Below are positions 9,291-18,310 of a stretch of 54,720 nt of DNA, piece after piece. Position 1 is the stretch's first letter; every line of letters begins with the position of its first letter. The DNA is taken from contig NZ_JNCA01000031.1 in assembly GCF_000695795.1 (NCBI RefSeq), positions 1 through 54,720 of the forward strand. Reading direction: 5' to 3'. A program made the translations under genes and the position numbers. The notes beneath the pieces are model-generated. The model was given only the letters and a program-made list of their open reading frames with translations. It was not told where the DNA came from and made no database searches. Source of the DNA: Flavobacterium seoulense. GTDB lineage: Bacteria; Bacteroidota; Bacteroidia; Flavobacteriales; Flavobacteriaceae.

Positions 9291-10634
9291 ATGGATATTG
9301 TTATCAAGCTTTCTCAATTCTTATTGAGTTTATCATTACTGATTATATTACACGAATTAGGGCATTTTATTCCTGCCAAATTATTCAAAACCAGAGTCGA
9401 AAAATTCTATTTATTTTTTGACGTTAAATTTTCACTTCTTAAAAAGAAAATCGGTGAAACTGAATATGGAATTGGTTGGCTTCCTCTGGGTGGTTACGTG
9501 AAAATTTCAGGAATGATTGATGAAAGCATGGACAAAGAACAAATGGCTCAACCTCAGCAGCCATGGGAATTTCGTTCTAAACCAGCCTGGCAGCGTTTGA
9601 TTATTATGCTTGGCGGAGTTACGGTAAACTTTATTCTGGCTTTTATTATTTACATTGGAATGGCTTTTACTTATGGTGAAACTTATATTGCTAATAGCGA
9701 TTTAAAAGACGGACTTTTAATTGAAAATCCTGCTATGGTTAAAGCTGGTTTTAAAACCGGTGATAAAATCCTTGCTGTTGACGGAAGCGAAATTGCAAAA
9801 TTTGACAACGAAATCAACATGAAAATCGCAATGGGTAAAGAAATCCTGATTGAAAGAAATGGCGCTCAACAAACCATAAAAATGCCTAATGATTTTATTG
9901 ATCAATTGTCTCAATACGACAAAAAATCAATCGTCTCTATTCGTATGCCATTTGCAATTGGAGCTGTTGCTGAAGAATCTAAAAATACGGCTTTACAGCC
10001 AAAGGATGTTTTGCTTTCGTTAAACAATCAAAAAGTAAAATATTTTGATGAAGCTAAAACCATCTTAGAAAACAATAAAGGAAAAACTATTCCTGCAGTA
10101 GTTTTACGCAATCAAAAAGAAACAGCGGTACAGCTTATTGTAGATAAAGAAGGAAAACTGGGAGTTCAACTTGGTGGTTTAGACCTAAGTTCTTTAGAAA
10201 AATTAGGTTATTATAAAGTTAGTACTGAAAAATTCAGTTTCATAGAATCTATTCCTGTTGGAATCGAAAAAGGGAAAAACCAATTAGTAGGTTATGGTAA
10301 ACAATTAAAAATGATTTTTAATCCTGATACCGGAGCTTACAAACAAGTAGGTGGATTTGCAGCTATTTATAATATTTTCCCAAACACATGGAGCTGGGAA
10401 GTTTTCTGGACTATCACCGCTTTATTATCCATTATGCTTGGTGTAATGAACTTATTGCCTATTCCGGCACTTGATGGAGGTCATGTAATGTTTTTATTAT
10501 ACGAAATGATTTCGGGTAAAAAACCAAGTGACAAATTCCTTGAAAACGCCCAAATGGTTGGTTTCGTTTTACTTATCACACTGCTGGTATTTGCTAACGG
10601 AAACGACATTTACAAAGCAATTGTAGGCAAGTAA
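9291..10634 (+). CDS. rseP: RIP metalloprotease RseP (site-2 protease)
   Basis: This 447-residue inner-membrane zinc protease performs regulated intramembrane proteolysis, typically of anti-sigma factors. The zinc motif HELGH is at residues 21-25 in the first membrane helix. The second motif, LDGGH, is at ~394-398 near the C terminus. Between them lie one or two PDZ-like domains (~120-290, e.g. AGFKTGDKILAVDGSEI) in the periplasm. The start at 9291 is supported by the upstream -7 element and by the motif spacing. It is a single gene, followed by the tRNA region. In this window a plausible client is the FecR-type anti-sigma factor of the pectin locus, but that is inference. Confidence 0.93.
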   Translation: MDIVIKLSQFLLSLSLLIILHELGHFIPAKLFKTRVEKFYLFFDVKFSLLKKKIGETEYGIGWLPLGGYVKISGMIDESMDKEQMAQPQQPWEFRSKPAWQRLIIMLGGVTVNFILAFIIYIGMAFTYGETYIANSDLKDGLLIENPAMVKAGFKTGDKILAVDGSEIAKFDNEINMKIAMGKEILIERNGAQQTIKMPNDFIDQLSQYDKKSIVSIRMPFAIGAVAEESKNTALQPKDVLLSLNNQKVKYFDEAKTILENNKGKTIPAVVLRNQKETAVQLIVDKEGKLGVQLGGLDLSSLEKLGYYKVSTEKFSFIESIPVGIEKGKNQLVGYGKQLKMIFNPDTGAYKQVGGFAAIYNIFPNTWSWEVFWTITALLSIMLGVMNLLPIPALDGGHVMFLLYEMISGKKPSDKFLENAQMVGFVLLITLLVFANGNDIYKAIVGK

Positions 10635-10662
10635 AAAAAACAGAAAAAAAATCTATTTTTTG

Positions 10663-10693
10663 TTTGTCACATTCAAAAAACGTCTTATATTTG
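10663..10693 (+). promoter_or_regulatory. Promoter of first tRNA-Asn
   Basis: TTTG (10663-10666), exactly 19 nt, then TATATTTG (10686-10693): a perfect Bacteroidota housekeeping promoter, ~77 bp upstream of the tRNA. Confidence 0.8.
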
Positions 10694-10769
10694 CAACCGC
10701 TAAGAACAAGACGCAAGATCTTAAAAATAGCAATCAAATACGTTCCTTACGCATATTAAATATACAGTT

Positions 10770-10843
10770 TCCTCCTTAGCTCAGTTGGTTAGAGCATCTG
10801 ACTGTTAATCAGAGGGTCCTTGGTTCGAGCCCAAGAGGGGGAG
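10770..10843 (+). tRNA. tRNA-Asn (anticodon GTT), copy 1
   Basis: A 74-nt cloverleaf. The acceptor arms TCCTCCT (10770-10776) and AGGGGGA (10836-10842) pair with one G-T. The anticodon stem TCTGA/TCAGA encloses loop CTGTTAA with GTT at 10804-10806. The T-stem CTTGG/CCAAG surrounds TTCGAGC. CCA is not encoded. It is identical in sequence to the copy at 11207-11280. Confidence 0.95.
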
Positions 10844-10852
10844 CTTATTTTT

Positions 10853-10887
10853 AAAAATCCAGTTTAATTATTTAGACTGGATTTTTT
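10853..10887 (+). terminator. Terminator after tRNA-Asn copy 1
   Basis: AAAAATCCAGT (10853-10863) pairs with ACTGGATTTTT (10876-10886), followed by T's. Confidence 0.8.
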
Positions 10888-11110
10888 GTTTTAAATCCAT
10901 TTGAACCTTGGTTCGAGTCCGCCGCGGCGGAGAAGCTTTTTTTAGAAAGCCATTCAAGCAATTGAGTGGCTTTTTTTTGCTCTAAACTTTTTATGAACTT
11001 GGTTCGAGCCCGCCACAGCGGAGAAGCTTTTTTTAGAAAAGACTATCAGCAATAATGGTCTTTCTTGTGCTAATTTTTTTGAATTCTATCATGAATTAAC
11101 AACTCTTTTA

Positions 11111-11141
11111 TTTGTCACATTCAAAAAACATCTTATATTTG
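11111..11141 (+). promoter_or_regulatory. Promoter of second tRNA-Asn
   Basis: TTTG (11111-11114), 19 nt, TATATTTG (11134-11141). The sequence from TTTG to the tRNA is largely duplicated from copy 1. Confidence 0.8.
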
Positions 11142-11206
11142 CATCCGCTAAGATTAATAAAATCTGGCAAACAAATACGTTCCTTACGCATATTAAATAT
11201 ACAGTT

Positions 11207-11280
11207 TCCTCCTTAGCTCAGTTGGTTAGAGCATCTGACTGTTAATCAGAGGGTCCTTGGTTCGAGCCCAAGAGGGGGAG
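11207..11280 (+). tRNA. tRNA-Asn (anticodon GTT), copy 2
   Basis: Identical to copy 1 across all 74 nt, including the acceptor arms and the GTT anticodon. The upstream ~40 nt leader (TACGTTCCTTACGCATATTA...) is also the same, so the unit promoter-leader-tRNA was duplicated as a block. Confidence 0.95.
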
Positions 11281-11290
11281 CTTTTTTTAG

Positions 11291-11321
11291 AAAAGACTAT
11301 CAGCAATGATGGTCTTTTTTT
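11291..11321 (+). terminator. Terminator after tRNA-Asn copy 2
   Basis: The stem AAAAGAC-t-ATCA / TGAT-g-GTCTTTT (11291-11302 with 11307-11318) has loop GCAA and is followed by T's to 11321. The same hairpin recurs with small changes at 11037-11063 and 11376-11412. Confidence 0.75.
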
Positions 11322-11457
11322 GTAGTAAACTTTACGAACTTGGTTCGAGTCCGCCGCGGCGGAGAAGCTTTTTTAGAAAGACTATCAGCAATGATGGGTC
11401 TTTTTTTTGCAGTAAACTTTACAACTTGGTTCGAGTCCGTGTCATTTTCCCATAAAA

Positions 11458-11485
11458 AAAGCCTTTACATTTCTGTAAAGGCTTT
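11458..11485 (-). terminator. Terminator of the beta-propeller gene
   Basis: AAAGCCTTTACA (11458-11469) and TGTAAAGGCTTT (11474-11485) form a 12-bp stem with loop TTTC. The minus-strand side has a 7-T run. Confidence 0.85.
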
Positions 11486-11505
11486 GTCTTTCTATTAAAT
11501 CACAT

Positions 11506-12333
11506 TTAATTCTCCAATAATTTATAAGCAATCACACTATTATGGTTAAACGTTGGGATATACAATATGTTTTCCTTAGCATTATAACCTAAATCGGCAG
11601 TGTTCATTTGTCCTTGTACATCTTGTAACTTATTAATTTCGCCATTGGCTTTAACATAATAAATTAGTCCAGCCCAACAACTTACTATAAAATCACCGTT
11701 TTTAAGCTGTTCTATACCATCTCCTTGTTTTTCAAAACCTTTGGCAACAATACTTCTATTTTTGTTTTTGTCCACTTTTAAAAGCTCTGTATTTGCCAAG
11801 ACATATAAATTTTTATTAATCCATTTTAGACCGTTAGCACTATTCACGTTTTCTAAATAAAGTTCGCTTTTACCATTTTTGATACGATGTACTTTATTTG
11901 TACGCGTATCAGACACATAAACTACTCCTTTATTATCTACTGTTACATCGTTTAAAAAAACAGCATTTTCAATTTCTAATTTATTAACGATTTTTCCACT
12001 CGGAATATCAATACTCACTACAGCAGTTATATCTGCCACAAAAAGTGTATTTTTATAACGAGCCAAACCTTTAGGCGCATTCAAGCCTTCAACCCAATTT
12101 TGATTGTGTATCGTTCCGTCGGTGTTAAGAATAGCAACACCTCCTTTTCCATCTTTTACGTTGCCCACACCATCAATTAAACTTACGTACAGTTTTTTAT
12201 CAGCTGCATCATATAATACAGATTCTGGTACCGGTATATTTTTACTTTCCCAAATGGGTTTCGAAAGTTGTTGGGCTTTAATATTAAAACTAAATGCTGT
12301 AAAGACTGATAGTGCTAAAAATTTGTATTTCAT
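11506..12333 (-). CDS. SMP-30/gluconolactonase-like beta-propeller protein, exported
   Basis: The 275-residue protein has a signal peptide (MKYKFLALSVFTAFSFNIKAQ). The body is a run of propeller blades with SMP-30/NHL-like motifs: ESVLYDAADKKLYVS, APKGLARYKNTLFVAD, LNDVTVDNKGVVYVSDT and ANGLKWINKNLYV. These match the conserved calcium-site pattern of SMP-30/LRE lactonases (Glu in PES, Asn/Asp in LNDV and ANGL). It is therefore predicted to be a periplasmic lactonase or ligand-binding propeller. The substrate is unknown. It is a monocistronic gene with a strong terminator. Confidence 0.75.
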   Translation of the reverse strand: MKYKFLALSVFTAFSFNIKAQQLSKPIWESKNIPVPESVLYDAADKKLYVSLIDGVGNVKDGKGGVAILNTDGTIHNQNWVEGLNAPKGLARYKNTLFVADITAVVSIDIPSGKIVNKLEIENAVFLNDVTVDNKGVVYVSDTRTNKVHRIKNGKSELYLENVNSANGLKWINKNLYVLANTELLKVDKNKNRSIVAKGFEKQGDGIEQLKNGDFIVSCWAGLIYYVKANGEINKLQDVQGQMNTADLGYNAKENILYIPTFNHNSVIAYKLLEN

Positions 12334-12410
12334 AATCTTTCAATTGATTTGGCATTATAATATAAGGTCTAACAAAAATAAAATTATTAGTAATAGCTCT
12401 TATTATTTTA

Positions 12411-13070
12411 TTAACTGTTTAACAAAGTCAAAAGTTTATCGACATTAACTTCGCTATAATCGTTGATATAAAAATCACAGGGAGGCAATTCTTCTTTAGT
12501 ATGCGTACTCAAGACACCGACAACTTTCATTCCGGCATTCAGCGCCGCTGAAACTCCCGAAAAAGAATCTTCAAAAACAATACATTTTGAAGGAGGAACA
12601 CCTACAATTTGTGCCGATTTCAAATAAACTTCAGGATCCGGTTTGTGATGACTCACATCTTCACTTGAGAGCATCGAATCCATTTTATCTTCAATTTTTA
12701 AGGCACTTATAATCAAATCAAGATTAGCACGAGGTGCCGATGTGGCAACAGCCGTTTTAAAATTACGGGCTTTCAATTTGTCCAAAAATGCTAAATAGTG
12801 CGGAATAGTTTCGACACAATCTTTATAAATCTCACGAAACATGGATTCTTTTTCATCTTCCAATTTTCTAAGTTCTTCTCCTTTTACAGGACGCTTAAAA
12901 AAATGGCTCATGATATAACCATTATGTTTTCCATACATATGTTCTTCAAATTCCTGGAGTGTATAAAGAATTTGGTATTTATCAAAAAACGCTTCGAAAG
13001 CCTTTACATGATGTGGATTAGTATGACAAATCACTCCATCCATATCAAAAATAACACAGTGCTGACTCAT
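12411..13070 (-). CDS. HAD-family phosphatase, beta-phosphoglucomutase-like
   Basis: This 219-residue cytoplasmic enzyme has the HAD motif I FDMDGV (nucleophile Asp9, acid/base Asp11). Motif II is the Thr/Ser in VATSAPR (~107-113), motif III the Lys in HHKPDPEVY, and motif IV VFEDSFSGVSAAL. An alpha-helical cap follows motif I. The family hydrolyses sugar phosphates or isomerises beta-glucose-1-phosphate. The sequence does not separate phosphatase from mutase. It lies 71 bp after the efflux MFS gene on the same strand and may be read through from it. Confidence 0.85.
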   Translation of the reverse strand: MSQHCVIFDMDGVICHTNPHHVKAFEAFFDKYQILYTLQEFEEHMYGKHNGYIMSHFFKRPVKGEELRKLEDEKESMFREIYKDCVETIPHYLAFLDKLKARNFKTAVATSAPRANLDLIISALKIEDKMDSMLSSEDVSHHKPDPEVYLKSAQIVGVPPSKCIVFEDSFSGVSAALNAGMKVVGVLSTHTKEELPPCDFYINDYSEVNVDKLLTLLNS

Positions 13071-13141
13071 TTTATATATTGTTTTAGCAATTGCAAGATA
13101 CGAGCATTATTTTTTTCTGCTTCAATTATTAGGGTTGATTT

Positions 13142-14725
13142 CTAACTAATCCAAAGTTTACTCTTAAATAAATTAAAACTCTGTTTTAAATGTTGGTTGA
13201 AACCAATAAAAATAATCAGAACAAGCAAACCATAACCCACGGTGGTATAAATTTCCATATCACTCAGCAAAGTTGCTTGTTTAGTAATATTACTCAATGT
13301 TTTTTTTAATGCCAATGTATTCACATTATCCAACGAATACCCTTTATCCATAAAGCTCTGAGCAGTTTTTGAAATTGCATCCTGAGTTTCGAAACTGTTT
13401 GCCGTTAAAAACTGACTGAACTTTAAAAAATGTTTTTTCTGTAAAAAAACCACAGCATTTTGCATCACACAAAAACCAATGGTACTACCCCAAAATCTCC
13501 CCGAAACAGCTACAATACCTGAGGTAGCAGCCATTTTTTGAGGAACAGAAGAAGTAGTAAACAAAACCAAGGGCACAAATAACAACCCAACACCAATTCC
13601 TTGTAAAACATAAGGAATTAGAATATCTGTCAGGGCAATATCAGGCACAAACAAAAACGTAAACCAAAAATGATACACCGCAATAAGCGAAAAACCCAAC
13701 ATAAAAATATATTTAGTTGGCATAGCTTTCATTAAAAAAACGGCGGACAAAACCAAACCTATCACATTCCCCAATCCGTTAATATATTGCACAGCCGCAA
13801 CTCTGGAAGGATCCCAATTCCAAATAGAAAACATGGCTCCATGACATAAACTCAGCGTAGCCCTGCTGATATAAAACAGGAAAAACAGCAGCAAGCCTAT
13901 TCGCAAATTGGCATAACTAAAAGCTTCGAGATGAAAACTCGGCCTTTTAACCGAAAGTTCTTTAAAAATAAACAAGCCGGTAGTAATTAGAAAAACCGCC
14001 AGACTAAGTACCATTTGTGAAGATTCAAACCAATACATTTTTTCGGCATACACAAAAAAATAAGCTCCCGTTAAAATAGAAGTCAACACCAGAAAATAAC
14101 TGATCCAATCTATCTGATACAACGGAATTTTCTTTGTGATTCGGTGACCTCTGAATGTAATCATAATCAGGAAAACATTCAAAACCTGCAAAGCTCCTGA
14201 CACATACAACATGTATTTCCAATCGTAATTATCCAAAAACCAAACCGCAATGTTCATTATAAAAGGAGTAGATAACAATAAAGCGCCATAATAAAATGAA
14301 AAACCGATAATGATAGCATTTTTAGAATGAAATCGCTCAATTAACAACTGTCTAACGGTAATAACGGGCAATGCCATCAATATTCCTTCGAAAACTCTTA
14401 ACAACAAAAACACCTCAAAACTGCTTACATAAGCCGAGGAAACAATCGTAATGGCAATTAATGAATATACCGCCATCAGATAATTCTTGGTTGGAAAATA
14501 ACTGGAAAACCTGCTTTCGATTAATATACTTGCCAGTAAAGTTCCATAAGTCACACACATACCGTATTGCAAATCTTCGGGTTCAATATCCAGAAAACTT
14601 GCCGCATAGGTTACGTTAGAAGTATAAACTCCCAATAAAATCATGGAATGCAGCAGGCAAACAAACAGAATTATAATAATGGCCCAATTAGGAACCCATG
14701 ATTTAAATATACTTTGATTATTCAT
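13142..14725 (-). CDS. MFS drug efflux permease, DHA2 (EmrB-like)
   Basis: The 527-residue inner-membrane protein has about 14 hydrophobic helices, as in the DHA2/EmrB subgroup of the major facilitator superfamily. It would use the proton gradient to pump a compound into a tripartite channel. The start codon is one base after the stop of the upstream adaptor gene (14727), so the two are translationally coupled. With the adaptor and the TolC-like protein it makes a complete EmrAB-TolC-type pump. The substrate is unknown. Confidence 0.85.
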   Translation of the reverse strand: MNNQSIFKSWVPNWAIIIILFVCLLHSMILLGVYTSNVTYAASFLDIEPEDLQYGMCVTYGTLLASILIESRFSSYFPTKNYLMAVYSLIAITIVSSAYVSSFEVFLLLRVFEGILMALPVITVRQLLIERFHSKNAIIIGFSFYYGALLLSTPFIMNIAVWFLDNYDWKYMLYVSGALQVLNVFLIMITFRGHRITKKIPLYQIDWISYFLVLTSILTGAYFFVYAEKMYWFESSQMVLSLAVFLITTGLFIFKELSVKRPSFHLEAFSYANLRIGLLLFFLFYISRATLSLCHGAMFSIWNWDPSRVAAVQYINGLGNVIGLVLSAVFLMKAMPTKYIFMLGFSLIAVYHFWFTFLFVPDIALTDILIPYVLQGIGVGLLFVPLVLFTTSSVPQKMAATSGIVAVSGRFWGSTIGFCVMQNAVVFLQKKHFLKFSQFLTANSFETQDAISKTAQSFMDKGYSLDNVNTLALKKTLSNITKQATLLSDMEIYTTVGYGLLVLIIFIGFNQHLKQSFNLFKSKLWIS

Positions 14726-14726
14726 T

Positions 14727-15782
14727 TTAACTGTGTTCAGCTATTACTTTTACATTCATTCCGGCTCTTAGAAAATCAACTTTGGTATTATTTTCATCGA
14801 GTTTAATTTTAACTGGAATACGTTGTTCAATTTTCACAAAATTCCCGGTAGCATTATCCGGTGGCAACAACGAAAATCGTGCTCCACTAGCCGGAGAAAT
14901 AGAACTTATGGTTCCCACAAAATCACTACCGCTTACGGCATCGGCTTCAACGGTTACCTTTTGTCCTACTTTTAGATATTCCAATTGGGTTTCTTTAAAA
15001 TTAGCCGTAATCCACTTTTCTTTACTCACAATAGCAACCAGCGCCTGTCCTTCTTTGATTAACTGTCCGTTCTGGATTGTTTTTTTACCCACCCAACCAT
15101 CATAAGGCGCTGTTATTACAGTGTACGAAAGAAAAAGCGCAGCGTTATCTGCCAGTGCTTGTTTAGCTTGTATTAATGTTTGCACCGAAGGTACATTGGC
15201 AGCAGCCTGTGAAGTACTCAAATTAGCCATTTGAATTCGGTTTTTCATTTCCTGAAACTGCGCCTGTGCTGCCTGATAATCGGCATTTACTTTTTCTAAT
15301 TGTTGTTCGGTTGCAGCGTCTTCACTTACCAGAGCTTTATAACGCTGATATTCCAATTTGGTTTTCCACAAATTCGTTTGTGCTGCTTTCAGTTGGGCTT
15401 CACCAATAGTAGCTGTACTTGCCGTTGTAGCTACATTTTTTTCTGCAACTACTGAATTTTGTTTTGCCAAAGCAACATCAGCCAAAGCAGCATCTAATTT
15501 CGATTTATACTCCCGATTATCAATCAGCAACAAGGTGTCGCCTTTATGTACAAATTGGTTTTCTTCGTAACGCACTTCCTGCACATAACCCGTAATTCTG
15601 GACATAATTGGGGTCACATATTGTTCTATTTGGGCATCGTTTGTTTCTTCGTTATTCCTATTAAAAACATAAAACCAAATTCCTAAAACAACACCGCTCA
15701 CAATTAGCCCGGTTGCTACTAATTTTACAAAAACATGAAAAAATTGACTTGTTTTTTTACTCTTATTTGCCATCAGATACAT
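14727..15782 (-). CDS. HlyD/EmrA-type membrane-fusion adaptor
   Basis: The 351-residue protein has one N-terminal membrane helix (~18-38, LVATGLIVSGVVLGIWFYVF). It is followed by a barrel-sandwich (lipoyl-like) domain (ITGYVQEVRYEENQFVHKGDTLLLID), a long coiled-coil hairpin (~95-190) and the second lipoyl half with the YTVITAPYDGWVGK motif. It links the inner-membrane MFS pump to the outer-membrane channel. A second Met at residue 4 is an equally good start. It begins 12 bp after the TolC-like gene and is directly coupled to the permease gene. Confidence 0.9.
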   Translation of the reverse strand: MYLMANKSKKTSQFFHVFVKLVATGLIVSGVVLGIWFYVFNRNNEETNDAQIEQYVTPIMSRITGYVQEVRYEENQFVHKGDTLLLIDNREYKSKLDAALADVALAKQNSVVAEKNVATTASTATIGEAQLKAAQTNLWKTKLEYQRYKALVSEDAATEQQLEKVNADYQAAQAQFQEMKNRIQMANLSTSQAAANVPSVQTLIQAKQALADNAALFLSYTVITAPYDGWVGKKTIQNGQLIKEGQALVAIVSKEKWITANFKETQLEYLKVGQKVTVEADAVSGSDFVGTISSISPASGARFSLLPPDNATGNFVKIEQRIPVKIKLDENNTKVDFLRAGMNVKVIAEHS

Positions 15783-15794
15783 TATGTCTTTTTG

Positions 15795-17180
15795 TTATAA
15801 TTTAAATTCTTCGTTTAGTAATCCTGCCGTGTGCAACAACTCATAATGTTTCATTGCAGCATCAATACGGCTTGCTATTTTATTGTATTTTGCCTGTAAT
15901 AAAGCATTATCGGCATCAACCATCTCGGTAATTAAAACCAATTGATTAAGGTATTTTAATTTTACAATTCGGTAGTTTTCATTGGCTAATTCCAGCGCTT
16001 TATCAACCACTTTATACTTTTCTATCACTTCCTGATATTGGGTGTGATTTTTAAACAACTCATCCTGTATATTGTTTTTCAGTAATTGAGTCTGCGTTTT
16101 TTGCCATTCAATTTTAGTATTAGCCATTTTTACCTTGGTCTTGTTTTTATACAAACCTGAAAGATCAAAACTGGCTTCAATTCCCAGCTGACCTAAACTG
16201 TACAAATACGGATCGGGAGGAAAAAATCTATAATTAGGATAACTGAATGCATAATTTCCAAAGAAATGAATACTTGGATAATAGTTACCTTTTGCCAAAG
16301 CCAATTCTGTTTTTCGAATATTGATTTCCTGAGTGGCTATCTGCATTTCTTCATTTTCTAAAGCATGATGCATGTAAAAATCATACGAATCCATTCCATT
16401 ACTATCTATACTTGCAGCAGTATCAATACTTATTTCCTGTGTTTCGGGTAATTGCAATAATGTTTTAAAATTGTGCAGTAAAATTTGAATGTTTTTCGAA
16501 TTATTCAAAGCGCTCAACTCCCTGTCCGAAAGTTGTAATTCGGCACGGACGACTTCGTTTTTAGTGACTGTTCCGTGCTTTTTAAGTGACTGTACTTCCT
16601 TTAGTCTATTTTGTTCTTCTTTAATATTTTCGTCGATAATTTTTTGAAGCTGCATCAGTTTATAAATCCCCAGATAATTAGCAATCACTTCTAATTCTAT
16701 ATCATTTTCTGCTTTTTCTTTTTGAATTTCGGCAATTATATTTTGTTGTTTTGCTATTTCAATTGCATTATTGATTTTGTTTCCGGCATAAATAGGCATC
16801 TTAAAATTGGTTTTGATATCATAAATTTCCGGAATAGTATGTACCACTTCTTTTCCTTTCAAAAAACCGTCTTTAAATTCAGTTAAATTGGTAATTCTCG
16901 AATAAACACCCGAAAGCTCAACATCAGGCAAGCGGAGTTCCTGACGTTCTTTAATATTTTCTTCTGAAAGTTGAATTTCTAATTTCGATTTTAAGACCGA
17001 AAGGTTGTTTTCTTTGGCAATTTTCAATGCCTCTTTAAGGGAAATAGGATTCGTTTGTTGGGCTTTTAAAGTAGTAAATCCCAGTAAAATTAGAACGAGA
17101 ATCATTTTTTTGAAAAATAATTCTGTTAAACAAATTGATTCTTTAGGTAACATGAATACATCAAATAAATTGAAGTACAA
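15795..17180 (-). CDS. TolC-family outer-membrane efflux protein
   Basis: This protein of up to 461 residues shows the TolC/OEP pattern: two repeats of long coiled-coil helices separated by short strands (repeat 1 from SLKEALKIAKENNLSVLKSKLEIQ, repeat 2 from ALENEEMQIATQEINIRKTEL). The hydrophobic leader MILVLILLGFTTLKAQ sits at residues 26-41. The start shown gives an unusually long N-terminal extension; Met10 (17153) or Met26 (17105) is more likely. It is the first structural gene of the efflux operon, followed by adaptor and permease, and probably forms the outer-membrane duct. Confidence 0.87.
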   Translation of the reverse strand: MYFNLFDVFMLPKESICLTELFFKKMILVLILLGFTTLKAQQTNPISLKEALKIAKENNLSVLKSKLEIQLSEENIKERQELRLPDVELSGVYSRITNLTEFKDGFLKGKEVVHTIPEIYDIKTNFKMPIYAGNKINNAIEIAKQQNIIAEIQKEKAENDIELEVIANYLGIYKLMQLQKIIDENIKEEQNRLKEVQSLKKHGTVTKNEVVRAELQLSDRELSALNNSKNIQILLHNFKTLLQLPETQEISIDTAASIDSNGMDSYDFYMHHALENEEMQIATQEINIRKTELALAKGNYYPSIHFFGNYAFSYPNYRFFPPDPYLYSLGQLGIEASFDLSGLYKNKTKVKMANTKIEWQKTQTQLLKNNIQDELFKNHTQYQEVIEKYKVVDKALELANENYRIVKLKYLNQLVLITEMVDADNALLQAKYNKIASRIDAAMKHYELLHTAGLLNEEFKL

Positions 17181-17268
17181 AGTTCTTTCATTTTTTTGAT
17201 GACTGATAATCTTAAAAAGTCAATAAGATATTCATTTCGGACATTTGTTAAAAACCGGATTTTATCTG

Positions 17269-18090
17269 CTATTTTCTCTTTAAAATCTCATCCTGATTTA
17301 AATAATCCGACGGACGCTGTCTTAAAATTTTATAGAATGTGTTACTAAAAGTAGGCACACTATTATAACCTACTTCCTGAGCAATTTCCTTAACTGAAAG
17401 CTTTTTTTCTAACAGCAATTCGATCGCTTTTAAAATACGGCGAATGGTATAATATTGTATAAAAGACATACCTAAATCCTTTTGAAACAAGCGATACAAA
17501 GAGCGTTCACTATAACCAAATTGTGTCGCCACTTCAGCAAAAAGAATGGTTTCTCCCAGATTATTTTCGATAAAACGAAGAATTTTATTGAGTCTTTCGT
17601 CTTTTGGCAAAGGCAATTCGAGAGGTAAATTAGTTAAACAAATTTGAGGCAAAATGGCTTTGATAGCACTGGCAATAACAAAATTCGGAGTCCCTTTTTC
17701 CAAATCACCATTCCAGCGATTGGTAAAAAGCATCATTTGAAGCAGCAGGTTATTTACCGGATAAATTCCTTCGGTTTGGAAAAAGACATTTTCATTAGCT
17801 TCGATAGGAAAATATAAATTTCGCATCATTACATTCTCTGATTTAGGTTGAATGCTATGCTCAATTCCGCCAGGAATCCAGATAAAATGGCGCGCCGGTA
17901 AAAAATAAGTTTTGGTTTCAGTAGTTACAAAAACCACATCGCCCTCAGCATATAATAATTGTGCTTTAAGATGTTTGTGTGTAGGAACAAACAATTCTCC
18001 CATCAAATCGTGGTGACAATAAATACTGTTTTTATCGGCATCTACATTTTTAATGTAATATTTATCGACTTTATGATGAGATGATTCCAT
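17269..18090 (-). CDS. AraC-family regulator of the efflux operon
   Basis: The 273-residue protein has an N-terminal cupin sensor (~25-105; HKHLKAQLLYAEGDVVF and HFIWIPGGIEHSI) and a C-terminal double helix-turn-helix (~170-268, with FGYSERSLYRLFQKDLGMS and VGYNSVPTFSNTFYKIL). It lies 88 bp upstream of the TolC-like gene in the same direction, so it is probably a local activator of the efflux genes, perhaps sensing the exported compound with its cupin. The ligand is unknown. Confidence 0.85.
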   Translation of the reverse strand: MESSHHKVDKYYIKNVDADKNSIYCHHDLMGELFVPTHKHLKAQLLYAEGDVVFVTTETKTYFLPARHFIWIPGGIEHSIQPKSENVMMRNLYFPIEANENVFFQTEGIYPVNNLLLQMMLFTNRWNGDLEKGTPNFVIASAIKAILPQICLTNLPLELPLPKDERLNKILRFIENNLGETILFAEVATQFGYSERSLYRLFQKDLGMSFIQYYTIRRILKAIELLLEKKLSVKEIAQEVGYNSVPTFSNTFYKILRQRPSDYLNQDEILKRK

Positions 18091-18171
18091 TTAGGATTGC
18101 TAAAATTTATTCTACAAATTTCAACAAAGTTTTCAATACTAAATCAATACTTTTAATTAATTATATCAAAA

Positions 18172-18203
18172 AAAGCCTGCCGGAAACCACACCGACAGGC
18201 TTT
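18172..18203 (-). terminator. Terminator of the susCD transcript
   Basis: AAAGCCTGCCGG (18172-18183) pairs with CCGACAGGCTTT (18192-18203) with one mismatch. The minus-strand side has a 7-T run. Confidence 0.8.
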
Positions 18204-18310
18204 ATGAAAAATAACCATTAATAACTTTAGTATTCTGATTTTCTCTATTAATCAATATGCTGTTAAAGCAAAAAATGCTTAATGGAGAACAAAAGTCCGC
18301 CACTTAATAT

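Larger units (their letters stand above)
10903..11448 (+). repeat. Array of tRNA 3'-end-like remnants with hairpins
   Basis: Four partial copies of a tRNA T-arm/acceptor end occur at ~10903-10949, ~10995-11042, ~11336-11380 and ~11422-11448. The core is GAACTTGGTTCGAGTCCGCC, and the first three continue to GGCGGAG-like ends and an AAGCTTTTTTTAGAAA tail. The tail also follows tRNA copy 2. In these remnants the T-stem cannot form, because CTTGG faces CCGCC, so they look like mosaics of two tRNAs rather than functional genes. Each of the first three is followed by a terminator-like hairpin (10946-10978, 11037-11063, 11376-11412). The array surrounds the second intact tRNA-Asn. Confidence 0.7.

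Noticed and set aside
10903..10949. Additional intact tRNA gene
   Set aside because: Only the T-arm and acceptor end are present and CTTGG cannot pair with CCGCC. There is no 5' half or anticodon arm.
12104..12448. 114-codon plus-strand ORF opposite the beta-propeller gene
   Set aside because: It is antisense to a confident gene and its composition shows no domain. It is treated as a shadow.
12798..13145. 115-codon plus-strand ORF opposite the HAD gene
   Set aside because: Antisense to a well-supported HAD hydrolase, Phe-rich translation, and no family resemblance.
14782..15105. 107-codon plus-strand ORF opposite the HlyD gene
   Set aside because: The minus-strand HlyD-like protein is complete and conserved. 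The plus frame has no start context or domain.
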